From Micrococcaceae bacterium Sec5.7 (GTDB taxonomy: Bacteria; Actinomycetota; Actinomycetes; Actinomycetales; Micrococcaceae): a stretch of 64,000 bases of DNA. The stretch's first letter is position 1. Each line of letters opens with the position of its first letter. Positions 30,025 through 38,145 of this stretch are shown here, in pieces. The notes beneath the pieces were generated by a model. That model was not told the origin of the DNA. It worked only from the letters and a program-made list of their open reading frames with translations, and did no database searches. The DNA lies in assembly GCA_039636785.1 (NCBI GenBank), contig CP144169.1, forward strand, positions 744,001-808,000. Reading direction: 5' to 3'. Position numbers and translations under genes: made by a program.

Positions 30025-31698
30025 ATGGAGTTGAGGGTGGATGTTTTTGCTCAGATCCGGCGGGACGCACGAATGGATGGCTTGTCCATTCGGCGATTGG
30101 CGAAGAAGTATCGTGTTGCGCGGCGAACGGTTCGTCAGGCGCTGGCATCGGCGGAGCCGCCGAGCCGAAAGATCCCGGTCCGGGTCGCCCCTAAGTTGGA
30201 TCAGTTCAAGCCTGCCATTGACGAGATGCTGAAGCAGGATCTGGTTGCGCCGCGGAAGCAGCGGCATACCGCTCAGCGGATCTTTGACCGCCTCATCGAT
30301 GAACACCGGGCAGAGGTTTCGTATTCGACGGTGCGCCAGTATGTGAAGGCCCGCCGGGTCCGGATCGAGTATGAGGCCGGCAAAACATCTCTGGAGGTGT
30401 TCATTCCTCAGGAACACGCCCCGGGTGCTGAGGCTGAAGTCGATTTTGGTGAAGTGTGGGTTGATCTGGCCGGGGTCCGCACGAAGTGTTACATGTTCGC
30501 GTTCCGGCTCTCCTTCTCCGGAAAGGCTGTCCATCGGGTCTACCCGACGCAGGGCCAGGAAGCGTTTCTGGAGGGTCACCTTGACGCCTTCGCGACCATT
30601 GGCGGCATCCCCACCGGGCATATCCGCTACGACAATCTCACGGCCGCGGTGAAGACTGTCCTGGGAACCGGTCGCGGAAGGGTGGAGAACGACAGGTGGG
30701 TGCTTTTTCGTTCGCATTGCGGCTTTGACCCGTTTTATTGCCAGCCGGGTCTGGCTGGGGCTCATGAGAAGGGCGGGGTTGAAGGAGAGGTCGGCAGGTT
30801 CCGCCGCAACCACCTTTCCCCGGTGCCGGCGGTCGCGTCGCTGGCTGAGTTGAATGAGCAGATCATGGTCTGGGACGAGGCTGATGACCGGCGCCGGATC
30901 AGCGGGAAACTCCGGCCGGTAGCCGATGACTACGCTGCCGAGCGGCCACTGCTCAATCCCTTGCCTGCCGAGGCCTTTGACCCCGGGCTGGTGCTGACTC
31001 CCAGGGTTGACCGGTCATCGCTGATCCGGGTTCGGATGGTGAAGTACTCAGTGCCGGTCCGGTTCATTGGCCACAGGGTCCGGGTTTCCTTGAAAGCCTC
31101 CGAAGTCGTTGTCTTCGACGGCCGTGCCGTGATCGCCAAACACCCGCGGATGACGGGCCGTGAGGGCAGCCAGGTGAACCTCGATCATTACCTTGAAGTC
31201 CTCAAACGCAAGCCCGGCGCGTTGCCGGGGTCCACCGCACTGGCGCAGGCCCGGGCAGCCGGGGTGTTCACGCCCGCTCATGACGCGTTCTGGGCCGCGG
31301 CCAGGCGGACCGACGGTGATTCGGAGGCCACGCGTCAGCTGGTCGATGTCCTGCTGCTCCACCGGTCCATGGATGCTGCGGATGTGATCGCCGGCATCAC
31401 CGCGGCCCTGGAGGTCGGCGCCGTCACGGCTGACGTGGTCGCTGTTGAAGCCCGCCTGGCCGCCTCTGAACGGGGTGGTGCGGGGTGGGTCCGGCCCGAT
31501 TGCGGTTCCGGTGCAACAACGGATCTGCGTGAGCACAGGATTGTCAGTCTCACCCAGCGCCGTCTGGCGGATCCGGCAGCCGTCATAGCCGGCCTGCCGC
31601 CGGATAACCGGCCCCTGCCCTCGGTGGCCGGCTATGACGAGCTCCTTACCCGCAGAACCACGCCACCAGTCCCGACCGTGCAGGAGAACATCTCATGA
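30025..31698 (+). CDS. istA: IS21-family transposase IstA
   Basis: The 557-residue protein has an N-terminal helix-turn-helix (LSIRRLAKKYRVARRTVRQA, about 15-35) and an rve integrase core with DDE residues in AEVDFGEVWVDL, RYDNLTAAVK and EKGGVEGEVGRFRR, then a beta-rich C-terminal Mu-type region (MVKYSVPVRFIGHRVRV). It cuts and joins the element's ends. The ATG at 30025 follows GGAAGG. The stop overlaps istB by four bases, as usual in this family. It appears complete. Confidence 0.95.
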   Translation: MELRVDVFAQIRRDARMDGLSIRRLAKKYRVARRTVRQALASAEPPSRKIPVRVAPKLDQFKPAIDEMLKQDLVAPRKQRHTAQRIFDRLIDEHRAEVSYSTVRQYVKARRVRIEYEAGKTSLEVFIPQEHAPGAEAEVDFGEVWVDLAGVRTKCYMFAFRLSFSGKAVHRVYPTQGQEAFLEGHLDAFATIGGIPTGHIRYDNLTAAVKTVLGTGRGRVENDRWVLFRSHCGFDPFYCQPGLAGAHEKGGVEGEVGRFRRNHLSPVPAVASLAELNEQIMVWDEADDRRRISGKLRPVADDYAAERPLLNPLPAEAFDPGLVLTPRVDRSSLIRVRMVKYSVPVRFIGHRVRVSLKASEVVVFDGRAVIAKHPRMTGREGSQVNLDHYLEVLKRKPGALPGSTALAQARAAGVFTPAHDAFWAAARRTDGDSEATRQLVDVLLLHRSMDAADVIAGITAALEVGAVTADVVAVEARLAASERGGAGWVRPDCGSGATTDLREHRIVSLTQRRLADPAAVIAGLPPDNRPLPSVAGYDELLTRRTTPPVPTVQENIS

Positions 31699-32504
31699 GC
31701 CCGACCAACCCCGTTGTTGTCTCCACCACCCTGCGCCGCCGCCGCGGGCTGACGGAGGAGGCCGCGACCGCGGCCGTGGATCATGCCTGCCGGCGCCTCC
31801 GATTGCCGACGATCCGGGCGGTCCTTACCGAGGCACTGACGGTGGCGGGAAAGGAGCAACTCTCCTATCAGGGATTCCTGGCGGAGCTGTTGTTGGCCGA
31901 GTGTGATGACCGGGACCGGCGCAGCTCCGTCCGCCGGGTGAAGTCCGCGAACTTTCCGCGCGATAAATGGTTGGGCGACTTCGACTACGACGCGAACCAG
32001 AACATCAACCAGGCGACGGTCAATACCCTGGCCACCGGGGACTGGATCCGCAAAGGCCATCCACTGTGTCTGATCGGGGACTCCGGGACAGGCAAATCCC
32101 ACCTCCTCATCGGCCTGGGCACCGCGGCGGCGGAGAAAGGGTTCCGGGTCAAGTACATCCTCGCCACCCGGCTGGTGAACGAACTGGTCGAGGCAGAGGA
32201 TGAGAAAGTCCTGGCGAAAACCATCGCCCGGTACGGGCGGGTGGATTTGCTCTGCATCGACGAACTTGGCTACATGGAACTGGACAAGCGCGGCGCCGAA
32301 CTGCTGTTCCAGGTCCTGACAGAACGTGAAGAGAAAGCGTCTGTGGCGATCGCGACAAACGAATCCTTCTCCCGGTGGACGAAAACCTTCACCGACCCGC
32401 GGCTCTGCGCGGCGATCGTTGACCGCCTGACGTTCAAAGGAACCATCATCGAGACCGGCACCGACTCCTACCGCCTCGCGCAAACCAAAAACCAACAGCA
32501 CTAG
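31695..32504 (+). CDS. istB: IS21-family helper ATPase IstB
   Basis: The 269-residue AAA+ ATPase has Walker A LIGDSGTGKSHLL (near residue 115) and Walker B VDLLCIDELGYM. It helps IstA to capture target DNA. The N-terminal 100 residues are divergent, but the IstB core is complete and ends QTKNQQH. A closely related but not identical C-terminus (QTKKQQN) recurs at 42443-42478, evidence for a second, mostly lost copy of this element type. Confidence 0.95.
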   Translation: MSPTNPVVVSTTLRRRRGLTEEAATAAVDHACRRLRLPTIRAVLTEALTVAGKEQLSYQGFLAELLLAECDDRDRRSSVRRVKSANFPRDKWLGDFDYDANQNINQATVNTLATGDWIRKGHPLCLIGDSGTGKSHLLIGLGTAAAEKGFRVKYILATRLVNELVEAEDEKVLAKTIARYGRVDLLCIDELGYMELDKRGAELLFQVLTEREEKASVAIATNESFSRWTKTFTDPRLCAAIVDRLTFKGTIIETGTDSYRLAQTKNQQH

Positions 32505-32974
32505 CTGTATTGTCCCGGTAGGAGATACCCAGCGTTGCCGCACCGGTACCCGCAGAATCAAGGCAGTAAGCGTGGGGACCGGACTCGCGTTCCCACACGT
32601 CACTCAGGCGATCCAGATCACCCGACGGACCCGGAAGCTGAACGGTTGCGACCTGGGAAAGCTTCGCCCTCATGGAAGAGCTCGGCGGCTCCACATCTGA
32701 TTGGCATTCTCATCCCTGCCGGAGGCTGCCGGGTCGGGTCGCGAGGTGAGAACTCTACAGTTCGCGTTACCGGTGGACGTTGGCCGACAGCACGGCCCCG
32801 GTGGTTAACCTACGGTCCATGGTCGGAGAGGCCAGATGGACAATCTTTTTCGACGGCTCAAGACCTTGGTAACGGGAGTCTTCAGCTGACCCCTCCAAGC
32901 CCATTAGGTAACGGGGGCAGGCGCAGGTTCCCGGCGGTGATCCGGCCATGAAAAAATCAAGCAAGCTGCCTTTG

Positions 32975-33139
32975 TTACTTGTTCTTCTTCCTGGACATGA
33001 TCGCTGCAAAGACACCGGCGAGTCCGGAAGCGGTGATCACGATTCCTATGACCCGACCTGTGGTGTCGGTTGCTGCCATGACGGACATGACTCCGGCCAC
33101 GGCCAGAAGCGACATGGCGACAATATATAGACGGTTCAT
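32975..33139 (-). CDS. Small two-helix membrane protein (54 aa), Rhs-associated
   Basis: A short frame, ATG at 33139 with GGAGGGG five bases upstream, encodes 54 residues: helix one about 4-22 (LYIVAMSLLAVAGVMSVMA), a short loop with DTTGR, helix two about 30-47, and the basic tail SRKKNK. It is the fourth tiny gene downstream of the orphan Rhs copy on the same strand. I do not recognise a family. It is a candidate immunity protein or a leftover from an earlier Rhs cassette. Good ribosome site and membrane pattern support it; its size keeps confidence moderate. Confidence 0.6.
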   Translation of the reverse strand: MNRLYIVAMSLLAVAGVMSVMAATDTTGRVIGIVITASGLAGVFAAIMSRKKNK

Positions 33140-33157
33140 TAACCCCTCCAGGGCCCG

Positions 33158-33277
33158 CTAACAATTGTGTATGATTCCTGCTCCGCCGCCAGCAGCTCCG
33201 GTAAGGGCTGAAAAGAGACCGAATGCTGCCCAGCCTCCGACCACACCCCACACGTTGGGAAAATCCCAGAATTTCAC
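33158..33277 (-). CDS. Putative 39-aa hydrophobic peptide
   Basis: A GTG at 33277 with GGAGG four bases upstream opens a 39-residue frame: MKFWDFPNVWGVVGGW, a Gly/Ala-rich hydrophobic stretch and the end AGIIHNC. It could form one membrane helix. It lies 18 bases before the next small gene. It may be a genuine peptide or the last codons of a lost toxin tail. No family is recognised. Confidence 0.4.
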   Translation of the reverse strand: MKFWDFPNVWGVVGGWAAFGLFSALTGAAGGGAGIIHNC

Positions 33278-33323
33278 TGGACCTCCGTTGTCAGCCGATT
33301 CACGAGATTACGGCACCCCGGAG

Positions 33324-33506
33324 CTAGTCTTGGGCGCTGGGGCTTCTGTACATGCGCCTTCCCCAGCCGAACGCCGCGTAGGCAGCCCCCAGGACTGACG
33401 CCGAACCCAGCCATTCTGAACGCCCGTCAAAGAGGCAAAGGATCGCCGACATGACCAGAAGGACCGTCGCCGCTATGTAAATCTTTTTGCGACCAGATTG
33501 TTCCAT
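33324..33506 (-). CDS. Small two-helix membrane protein (60 aa), Rhs-associated
   Basis: The ATG at 33506 has AAGGGG seven bases upstream and gives 60 residues beginning MEQSGRKKIYI, with helices at about 9-25 and 33-47 and a basic end. The frame is open to a TTG at 33608, which would add a third hydrophobic segment (94 residues) but has no ribosome site. It follows the 64-residue membrane gene on the same strand, in the small-gene run behind the orphan Rhs tail. The function is unknown; an immunity role is possible. Confidence 0.6.
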   Translation of the reverse strand: MEQSGRKKIYIAATVLLVMSAILCLFDGRSEWLGSASVLGAAYAAFGWGRRMYRSPSAQD

Positions 33507-33627
33507 TTTTCTGCCCCTTACAGACCGCCGTAGTAGGCGTTGGTTCAGGATTGTCCCGACAATAACCAGGAGCAGCAAGACCTCCGGCCAAGGACGTGGT
33601 TCTGTCAATCCGCGGCAGGATCAGTCC

Positions 33628-33822
33628 TCAACTAGGAGTGGTTGTGAGAGCACCGAACAATGCGTAGAGGAACAGTCCGACGGAGAGCAGTACGAGCAAC
33701 AGGACGACGGTTCGCCCGGGGAATGGCTTCCCTTTCGCTAAACGCTTCGATCGGACGTACAGGAAACAACCGCCTAGAACGAGTAGGGCCGCGAAGAGCG
33801 GTATCAATGGCCAGTAGCGCAC
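33628..33822 (-). CDS. Candidate immunity protein of the orphan Rhs tail (64 aa, two helices)
   Basis: The GTG at 33822 has AAGGAGG seven bases upstream, and that ribosome site is formed by the stop region of the Rhs frame, 12 bases away. The protein has helix one WPLIPLFAALLVLGGCFLYV, a basic loop KRLAKGKPFPGR and helix two TVVLLLVLLSVGLFLYALFG. Rhs immunity genes lie directly downstream of the toxin tail, and the toxin tail here is itself hydrophobic, so a membrane immunity protein would make sense. There is no sequence family match; the role rests on position and spacing. Confidence 0.72.
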   Translation of the reverse strand: MRYWPLIPLFAALLVLGGCFLYVRSKRLAKGKPFPGRTVVLLLVLLSVGLFLYALFGALTTTPS

Positions 33823-33834
33823 ATAATCACCTCC

Positions 33835-34733
33835 TTACTGACATGCCACGAACGCTGCACCAGCGGTCAGGGCGCCGAACGCTGCCGCCACTCCGGACAG
33901 AACTCCGAGGCTCAATCCTGCCGGGAGGCCGATCACCGAGGAGTCCACAAAGAGAGAGAACCCAAACAGACCTGCGGCGAATACTCCGATGCCCGCTGCA
34001 GCTGCGGTAAGTCCAGAACATGCGCTGAGTCCGGTGGGATCTGTGAAATTGCAGGGGCTGGCCCCTGCATAGAGATACCTGTTTCCCTCTTGCCCGGAGG
34101 GGTCGGGTTGGGTGAAGCGGCCGTTGCCGGGGGCGTAGTAGCGTGCACCGAACTTCGTGAGTCCGGTGGGGTCGTCTTTGTAGCCGCCGGCGTAGCGCCA
34201 TGGGTTGGCCGCGGCCTGTGTCCCGGTCTGGGTGGTGTTGCCCCAGGAGTCGTAGGTGTAGGTGGCTGCTTTGGCCTGGGTGCTGTCGGTGAGGGCGATG
34301 ACGGAGCCGAGCGCGTCGGTGGTGTAGTAGAAGCTGGCCCCGGCACTGTTGCGCATGCTGATGAGCGTACCCGCCGGGTCGCGGATGAACGAGGTGCTTG
34401 CGCCGGCGGTCGTCTGCTGGGTGATGCCGAGGGAGCCGTTGAGGTAGCTGGTGGCTCCGGCCGCGGTGCGCTCGGTGTTGGAGGGTCCGGCGTAGGCGAA
34501 GCTAGTCGTCGATCCCGCGGTGTGTGAGGCCAGCTGGTCGAAGGTGTTCCAGGTGCTGGTGGGTGTGCCGCCCCTGGTGGTGTTGCCGTTCGCGTCATAA
34601 GTGTAGGTCGAGGCACCGACCGGTGGCGCGGCGCAGGCCGCAGCGGCGGTACCCATCCAGCAGAGCTGGTCGGCGGCGTTGTAGGCCCAATGGAAAGTTG
34701 TGGCCCCTGTCTTGGCTGAGGTGAGACCGTTTG
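33835..34733 (-). pseudogene. Orphan Rhs core fragment with alternative C-terminal tail
   Basis: It has no start of its own. From about 34733 the frame reads as an Rhs/YD-repeat C-terminal core (YTYDANGN, YTYDSWGNTTQTGTQ, then GARYYAPGNGRFTQPDPSG) nearly identical to the main Rhs gene at 38.9-39.5 kb. After YLYAGASPCNFTDPTG it carries a different 64-residue tail, almost wholly hydrophobic (LTAAAAGIGVFAAGLFGF, later VLSGVAAAFGALTAGAAF), ending in FVACQ. This is the structure of displaced Rhs-CT orphon cassettes, able to recombine into the main gene. Upstream, homology stops at unrelated sequence. Confidence 0.85.
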
Positions 34734-34850
34734 CCGCGCTGGGCCCAGGGCATCGCCGAATCCGGGACGCCGTCGGTAATTACCAACCCCACAGCGTTTC
34801 TGGTGGACTTCCTGCCTGTCATTCGCCGCAAGCTGGGGCGCACCGGTCCA
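34731..34850 (+). pseudogene. Unrecognised coding remnant next to the Rhs orphan
   Basis: A plus-strand frame of about 40 codons reads LPRWAQGIAESGTPSV, then FLVDFLPVIRRKLGRTGPV, with the third-position GC of a real gene. It starts where Rhs homology ends and is cut by the second IS at 34858. I do not recognise the family. The RNase H-like frame beyond that IS is in another register, so the two may not be one gene. Confidence 0.35.
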
Positions 34851-34971
34851 GTCAGATTGAGTATTTGAAGCTTTGAGCGCCACCTGTTCGTGCGGTTCAG
34901 CGCCGGGGTTCGTGCGAGAGAGCGCCAGCGGTCGCGGGGCCTGGCGCCGCTGACGCTCTCCGTGACGGTTG

Positions 34972-35721
34972 CTAGGCGGTTGCGAGTGCTGTGTGCTCGC
35001 GCATGTTGTAATTGCCTGTCTCGACCCAGATCGTGTTGTGGATGATCCGGTCCATGATCGCGTCGGCGTGAACGCCGGAGCCGAGCCGCTGGTGCCAGTC
35101 CTTCTGCGAGTACTGGGTGCAGAACACTGTTGACGTCTCCCCGTAGCGGCGTTCCATCAGTTCCAGCAGCATGGTGCGCATCGATTCCGTGGGCCGATCC
35201 AGCAGCCACTCATCAATGACCAGCAGGGTGAATGCCGCATATTTGCGCAGGAACTTGCCGGATCCGCCAGGGGTGTCTTGGGCGGCGACCCAGGCTTCCT
35301 CGAGGTCGGGCATGCGGACGTAATGCGCGCGGATGCGGTGTTCGCATGCGCGTTTAGCGATCGCGCATCCCAGGTAGGACTTCCCCGACCCGGTGAACCC
35401 TTGGAAGACAACGTTCTGCTGCCGGGCCACGAACGAGCAGGTGCCGAGCTGGCTCAGCAGCGGCCGGTCAAGACCTCGCTCGTCGAGGAGGTCGATGCGG
35501 CGCAGGTCAGCGTTCGGGTAGCGCAGCCCCGCCCGCCGGATCAGGCCGGTGACTTTGGCATGGGTGAACGACGCGTAGGCGTCATCGACGACCAGCCGGA
35601 GACGATCTTCGAACGGCAGGCTGATGCTCAGCGTCTCGTCTTGGGTATCTATGGCCTCCAGCAGCTCGCCCGCGTTCATCTCCCGCAGCTTGCGTTTGGT
35701 TTCCGTGTCCAGGCGGCTCAT
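34972..35721 (-). CDS. istB: IS21-family helper ATPase IstB (element B)
   Basis: The 249-residue AAA+ ATPase has Walker A QGFTGSGKSYLGCA near residue 110 and Walker B TLLVIDEWLL near residue 165. Its start overlaps istA by four bases. It is the target-selection partner of the transposase. It appears full length, with no frameshift. Confidence 0.95.
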   Translation of the reverse strand: MSRLDTETKRKLREMNAGELLEAIDTQDETLSISLPFEDRLRLVVDDAYASFTHAKVTGLIRRAGLRYPNADLRRIDLLDERGLDRPLLSQLGTCSFVARQQNVVFQGFTGSGKSYLGCAIAKRACEHRIRAHYVRMPDLEEAWVAAQDTPGGSGKFLRKYAAFTLLVIDEWLLDRPTESMRTMLLELMERRYGETSTVFCTQYSQKDWHQRLGSGVHADAIMDRIIHNTIWVETGNYNMREHTALATA

Positions 35722-37271
35722 CGGGTCCCTCCTGCGTAGTAGGAGCTGCCGCGCACGTATCCGCCATCTTGGTCATCAGGCTCCTCGACGTGCCCGGTTT
35801 TGTCCTGCCCGGTGTCCAGGATCGGCCGCAGGTGGGCGTAACGGGGCGATCGTATCGGACCGCGCAGCGCGAGCTGGCATGCGGCTTCCACCCGGGCTGG
35901 TGAGAACCTACGAGACAGACGCAGCACCGCCAGGGCCGGGTCGTAGCCGGCTTCCTCGATGCGGACAGACTCGAAGATCTTCTCGATCACGGTCCCGGTC
36001 GCCGGTCCCATCCGTAACGCCCAGGCGTCGATCCGGGCCCGGTCCCAGGCTTGCCAGCTGTGCCCCTCGGGAAGGTCGGCTTCGTTCGTCCGATACTGGT
36101 TCGTCGTCGTCACGGGCAGCAGCAGGTGGCTGGTCAGGCGCTCATCACCCCGATAGATCTCGAGCACGGTGTCCGTGACGCGAAGATCAACATGCGCGCC
36201 GATGTGGGTGAACGGGACGGAGTAGAAGTTTTTTGACCAGACCACGTGTCCGTTCCGGCTTACTTTGCGCCCATATGTCCAGGTGCTGATCTCGAAAGTC
36301 ACCGCCGGCAACGGTTGCAGCAGCGGCTTCTCCTCGGCCGTGAACACGCTCAGCCGGGAGCCCTCCCGCTTCTGGAACGGCTGTCGGTTGTAGGCATCGA
36401 TCTGCTCCCGAATCCGGGCCCGCAGCTGCACCAGGCTGGTGAACTGCTCCTGCCTCAGACCCGCAATCACCCAGGTGGCGACGTGGGAGACAGTGTTTTC
36501 TACGCTGGCTTTGTCTTTCGGGTGCCGCACCCGGCCCGGTAGTACCGCCGCCGAATAATGCGCCGCCATCTCCCGATAGGCGTCGTTGAGGACGACTTCG
36601 CCCTCGCGCGGGTGAGAGATCACCCCGGTCTTGAGGTTGTCGGGGACGAGCCTCGGGACCGTGCCGCCGAAGAATGCGAACATCGCCGCATGCGCGCGCA
36701 GCCACGACTCCTGCCGCATATCCAACGTCGCCTCCACGAACGCATACCGGCTGAACGGCAGGCACGCGACGAACAAATACACCTTCGAGACCTCTCCCGT
36801 TGCCGGGTCAACGAGCTGCATCGTCGGCCCGGACCAGTCGACCTCGACGCCGCGGCCGGCCTTATGGCCGACCCGAGACGACGCGCCAGTGACGTTGGCG
36901 TAATCGCCGTAAAGCCTGCAGAACCGGTCATAACTCATCGCCGCTTGCCCGGCCCGACCGCACCCGTCGAGATACTCCTGGTGCAGCAGCTTCAACGTCA
37001 CCCCAACCCTGGCCAGCTCGCGGTGCACCTGGACCCAGTCCGGCTGCGCGAACACGCTCTCCCGCACCCCGCGACCGGGAAACAGCGCCAGATACACCTC
37101 GCCCTCAGACTTCTCCGCAACGTCGTCCCAACCGAGCCCGAGCTGATCCGCAGCATCGATCACCGCCTGAACGCTGTGCCTGGACATGCCCTGAGCAAGC
37201 GAGATCGCTCTGCCGGACAGGCCCTGGTTACGCAACTGCAAGACGAGCTTCGCCTTGATCTTCCGTACCAT
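35718..37271 (-). CDS. istA: IS21-family transposase IstA (element B)
   Basis: The protein has 517 residues from the ATG at 37271, which follows GGAAGGAG; an in-frame GTG seven codons earlier overlaps that site. It has a helix-turn-helix start (LSGRAISLAQGMSRHSVQAV), DDE core residues in GVEVDWSGPTMQL, VPDNLKTGV and KDKASVENTVSH, and a C-terminal region with WSKNFYSVPFTHIG. The length fits IstA. Intact genes, ends and target duplication suggest it could still be mobile. Confidence 0.95.
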   Translation of the reverse strand: MVRKIKAKLVLQLRNQGLSGRAISLAQGMSRHSVQAVIDAADQLGLGWDDVAEKSEGEVYLALFPGRGVRESVFAQPDWVQVHRELARVGVTLKLLHQEYLDGCGRAGQAAMSYDRFCRLYGDYANVTGASSRVGHKAGRGVEVDWSGPTMQLVDPATGEVSKVYLFVACLPFSRYAFVEATLDMRQESWLRAHAAMFAFFGGTVPRLVPDNLKTGVISHPREGEVVLNDAYREMAAHYSAAVLPGRVRHPKDKASVENTVSHVATWVIAGLRQEQFTSLVQLRARIREQIDAYNRQPFQKREGSRLSVFTAEEKPLLQPLPAVTFEISTWTYGRKVSRNGHVVWSKNFYSVPFTHIGAHVDLRVTDTVLEIYRGDERLTSHLLLPVTTTNQYRTNEADLPEGHSWQAWDRARIDAWALRMGPATGTVIEKIFESVRIEEAGYDPALAVLRLSRRFSPARVEAACQLALRGPIRSPRYAHLRPILDTGQDKTGHVEEPDDQDGGYVRGSSYYAGGTR

Positions 37272-37430
37272 TACCGGTACTCCTTCCACCACGTGGCCCT
37301 CACGCGGTGGAAGGAGCTTTTCAGGTGGCGCTCAACCACACCAACACTGGCGCTGACCAGCGCAAATCGTGGGCTCGGACCCCGGCGCTAACCCGCACCA
37401 CACATGGACCCCTCAAGAGCGAATATTCAG

Positions 37431-37712
37431 TCAGATTCCTGCGCGGCTCTGCGCCTGCTGCGTACCGTCGGAGCCTGCCGCCAGCCTGCCGCGTGCACGA
37501 CCAATCAGATCAAGCTCGCCCGAAGGATCCTCGAAGAATCCGGCCACATCCCGGTCCAGTTCCGCTGGGTGAAGGGCCACCAGGGCAACGAGATGAACGA
37601 AGCCGCGGACCGGCTCGCCGTCCTGGCCCGCCACAACCGGGAATTCGGCGTCACAAACGAGGTCGGCAAGAGGATGTTCCGGGACCTCCGCGACCAGCTC
37701 GTCGCCGCCTGA
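37431..37712 (+). pseudogene. C-terminal fragment of an RNase H-like protein
   Basis: A 93-codon frame runs from the IS boundary: SDSCAALRLLRTV, TTNQIKLARRILEESG, then the RNase H end VQFRWVKGHQGNEMNEAADR and a closing FRDLRDQLVAA. SDS and GHQGN fit the third and fourth active-site regions of RNase H1-type enzymes. The N-terminal half is absent: element B lies directly upstream, and the flank on its other side is not in register. It is a truncated remnant, origin unknown. Confidence 0.7.
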
Positions 37713-37727
37713 CCTGAATAACCTGTG

Positions 37728-37795
37728 GTGCCATTCGCGTCGTGGGGTAGGCCGTTGCACCCGCCGGCTGCGCAGAGCAGGCTGCCGCAGGAGAC
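37728..37795 (-). pseudogene. Third, eroded Rhs core relic
   Basis: On the minus strand AACSAQPAGATAY, a frameshift and DANGTTG align with CASPPVGASTYTYDANGNQT of the Rhs core (main gene about 39400-39470). The DNA shares TGCCATTCGCGTC and neighbouring positions at roughly 60-65 percent. It marks an older Rhs cassette between the orphan and the main gene. It is short, so confidence is moderate. Confidence 0.5.
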
Positions 37796-37880
37796 ATGAA
37801 GAATGTCAACCTTTAGCTGCTTGCGTTCGGGAAAGTAGCAATCAACCAGGATCCTAAATGCTAGTCAACCCGTCGCCGTC

Positions 37881-38078
37881 CTAGCGTCTACGCTTCCAGG
37901 ATCGAAACTTGGCGAGTTCGGCGCCAATCAGCACTAGAGCCAACACGAGAAACAAAAGCCCTAGCAACCAGTCCCCGTCGCCAAAGGAGAGGGCTGCCAT
38001 TATGACGAAGTACAGCGCTAGCCCGAGGGCCGCGACGGCAATCCACATTCGGTGACTTTCGTTTGGAATGACACTCAT
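37881..38078 (-). CDS. Small two-helix membrane protein (65 aa), Rhs-associated
   Basis: From the ATG at 38078 the 65-residue protein has helices at about 11-31 (MWIAVAALGLALYFVIMAAL) and 36-55 and a strongly basic tail (KFRSWKRRR). An in-frame TTG six codons earlier is possible. It is the third small membrane gene downstream of the main Rhs gene. No family is recognised. It could be an immunity protein for the present or an earlier toxin tail. Confidence 0.6.
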   Translation of the reverse strand: MSVIPNESHRMWIAVAALGLALYFVIMAALSFGDGDWLLGLLFLVLALVLIGAELAKFRSWKRRR

Positions 38079-38145
38079 CAACGGCCTGCCTTCCAATTAT
38101 TAGCCCTCACGCGGGTGAGGTCCCGACTACATACGGCTCCAACCG

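Larger units (their letters stand above)
29880..32712 (+). mobile_element. IS21-family element A (intact transposase genes)
   Basis: It has a left end at 29880 and complete istA and istB. The proposed right end at 32712 rests on CTGATTGGCATTCTCA (32697-32712), which matches the far right end of the composite (CAGATTGACATTCTCA) but lacks the inner GGTACCAC and CTCAAGTCAG blocks. Either this end has degenerated or been replaced, or the coincidence is short. Between the istB stop (32504) and 32712 nothing coding was recognised. The left end and gene pair are certain; the right boundary is not. Confidence 0.6.
34858..37429 (-). mobile_element. IS21-family element B (complete, 2572 bp)
   Basis: The ends read inward TGAGTATTTGAAGC (low end) and TGAATATTCGCTC (high end, minus strand), followed by related blocks with GGTTCAGCGCCGGGGT and GGTTAGCGCCGGGGT. 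GTCAGAT lies directly outside at 34851-34857 and 37430-37436, a 7-bp target duplication, within the range usual for IS21. It contains istA and istB on the minus strand, both complete. It has no close sequence relation to element A. It landed inside the Rhs island, so it is younger than the material it splits. Confidence 0.92.

Noticed and set aside
29587-30813. 408-codon minus-strand frame over the lacI remnant and istA
   Set aside because: It crosses the element boundary at 29880 and mirrors istA codons; composition is not protein-like.
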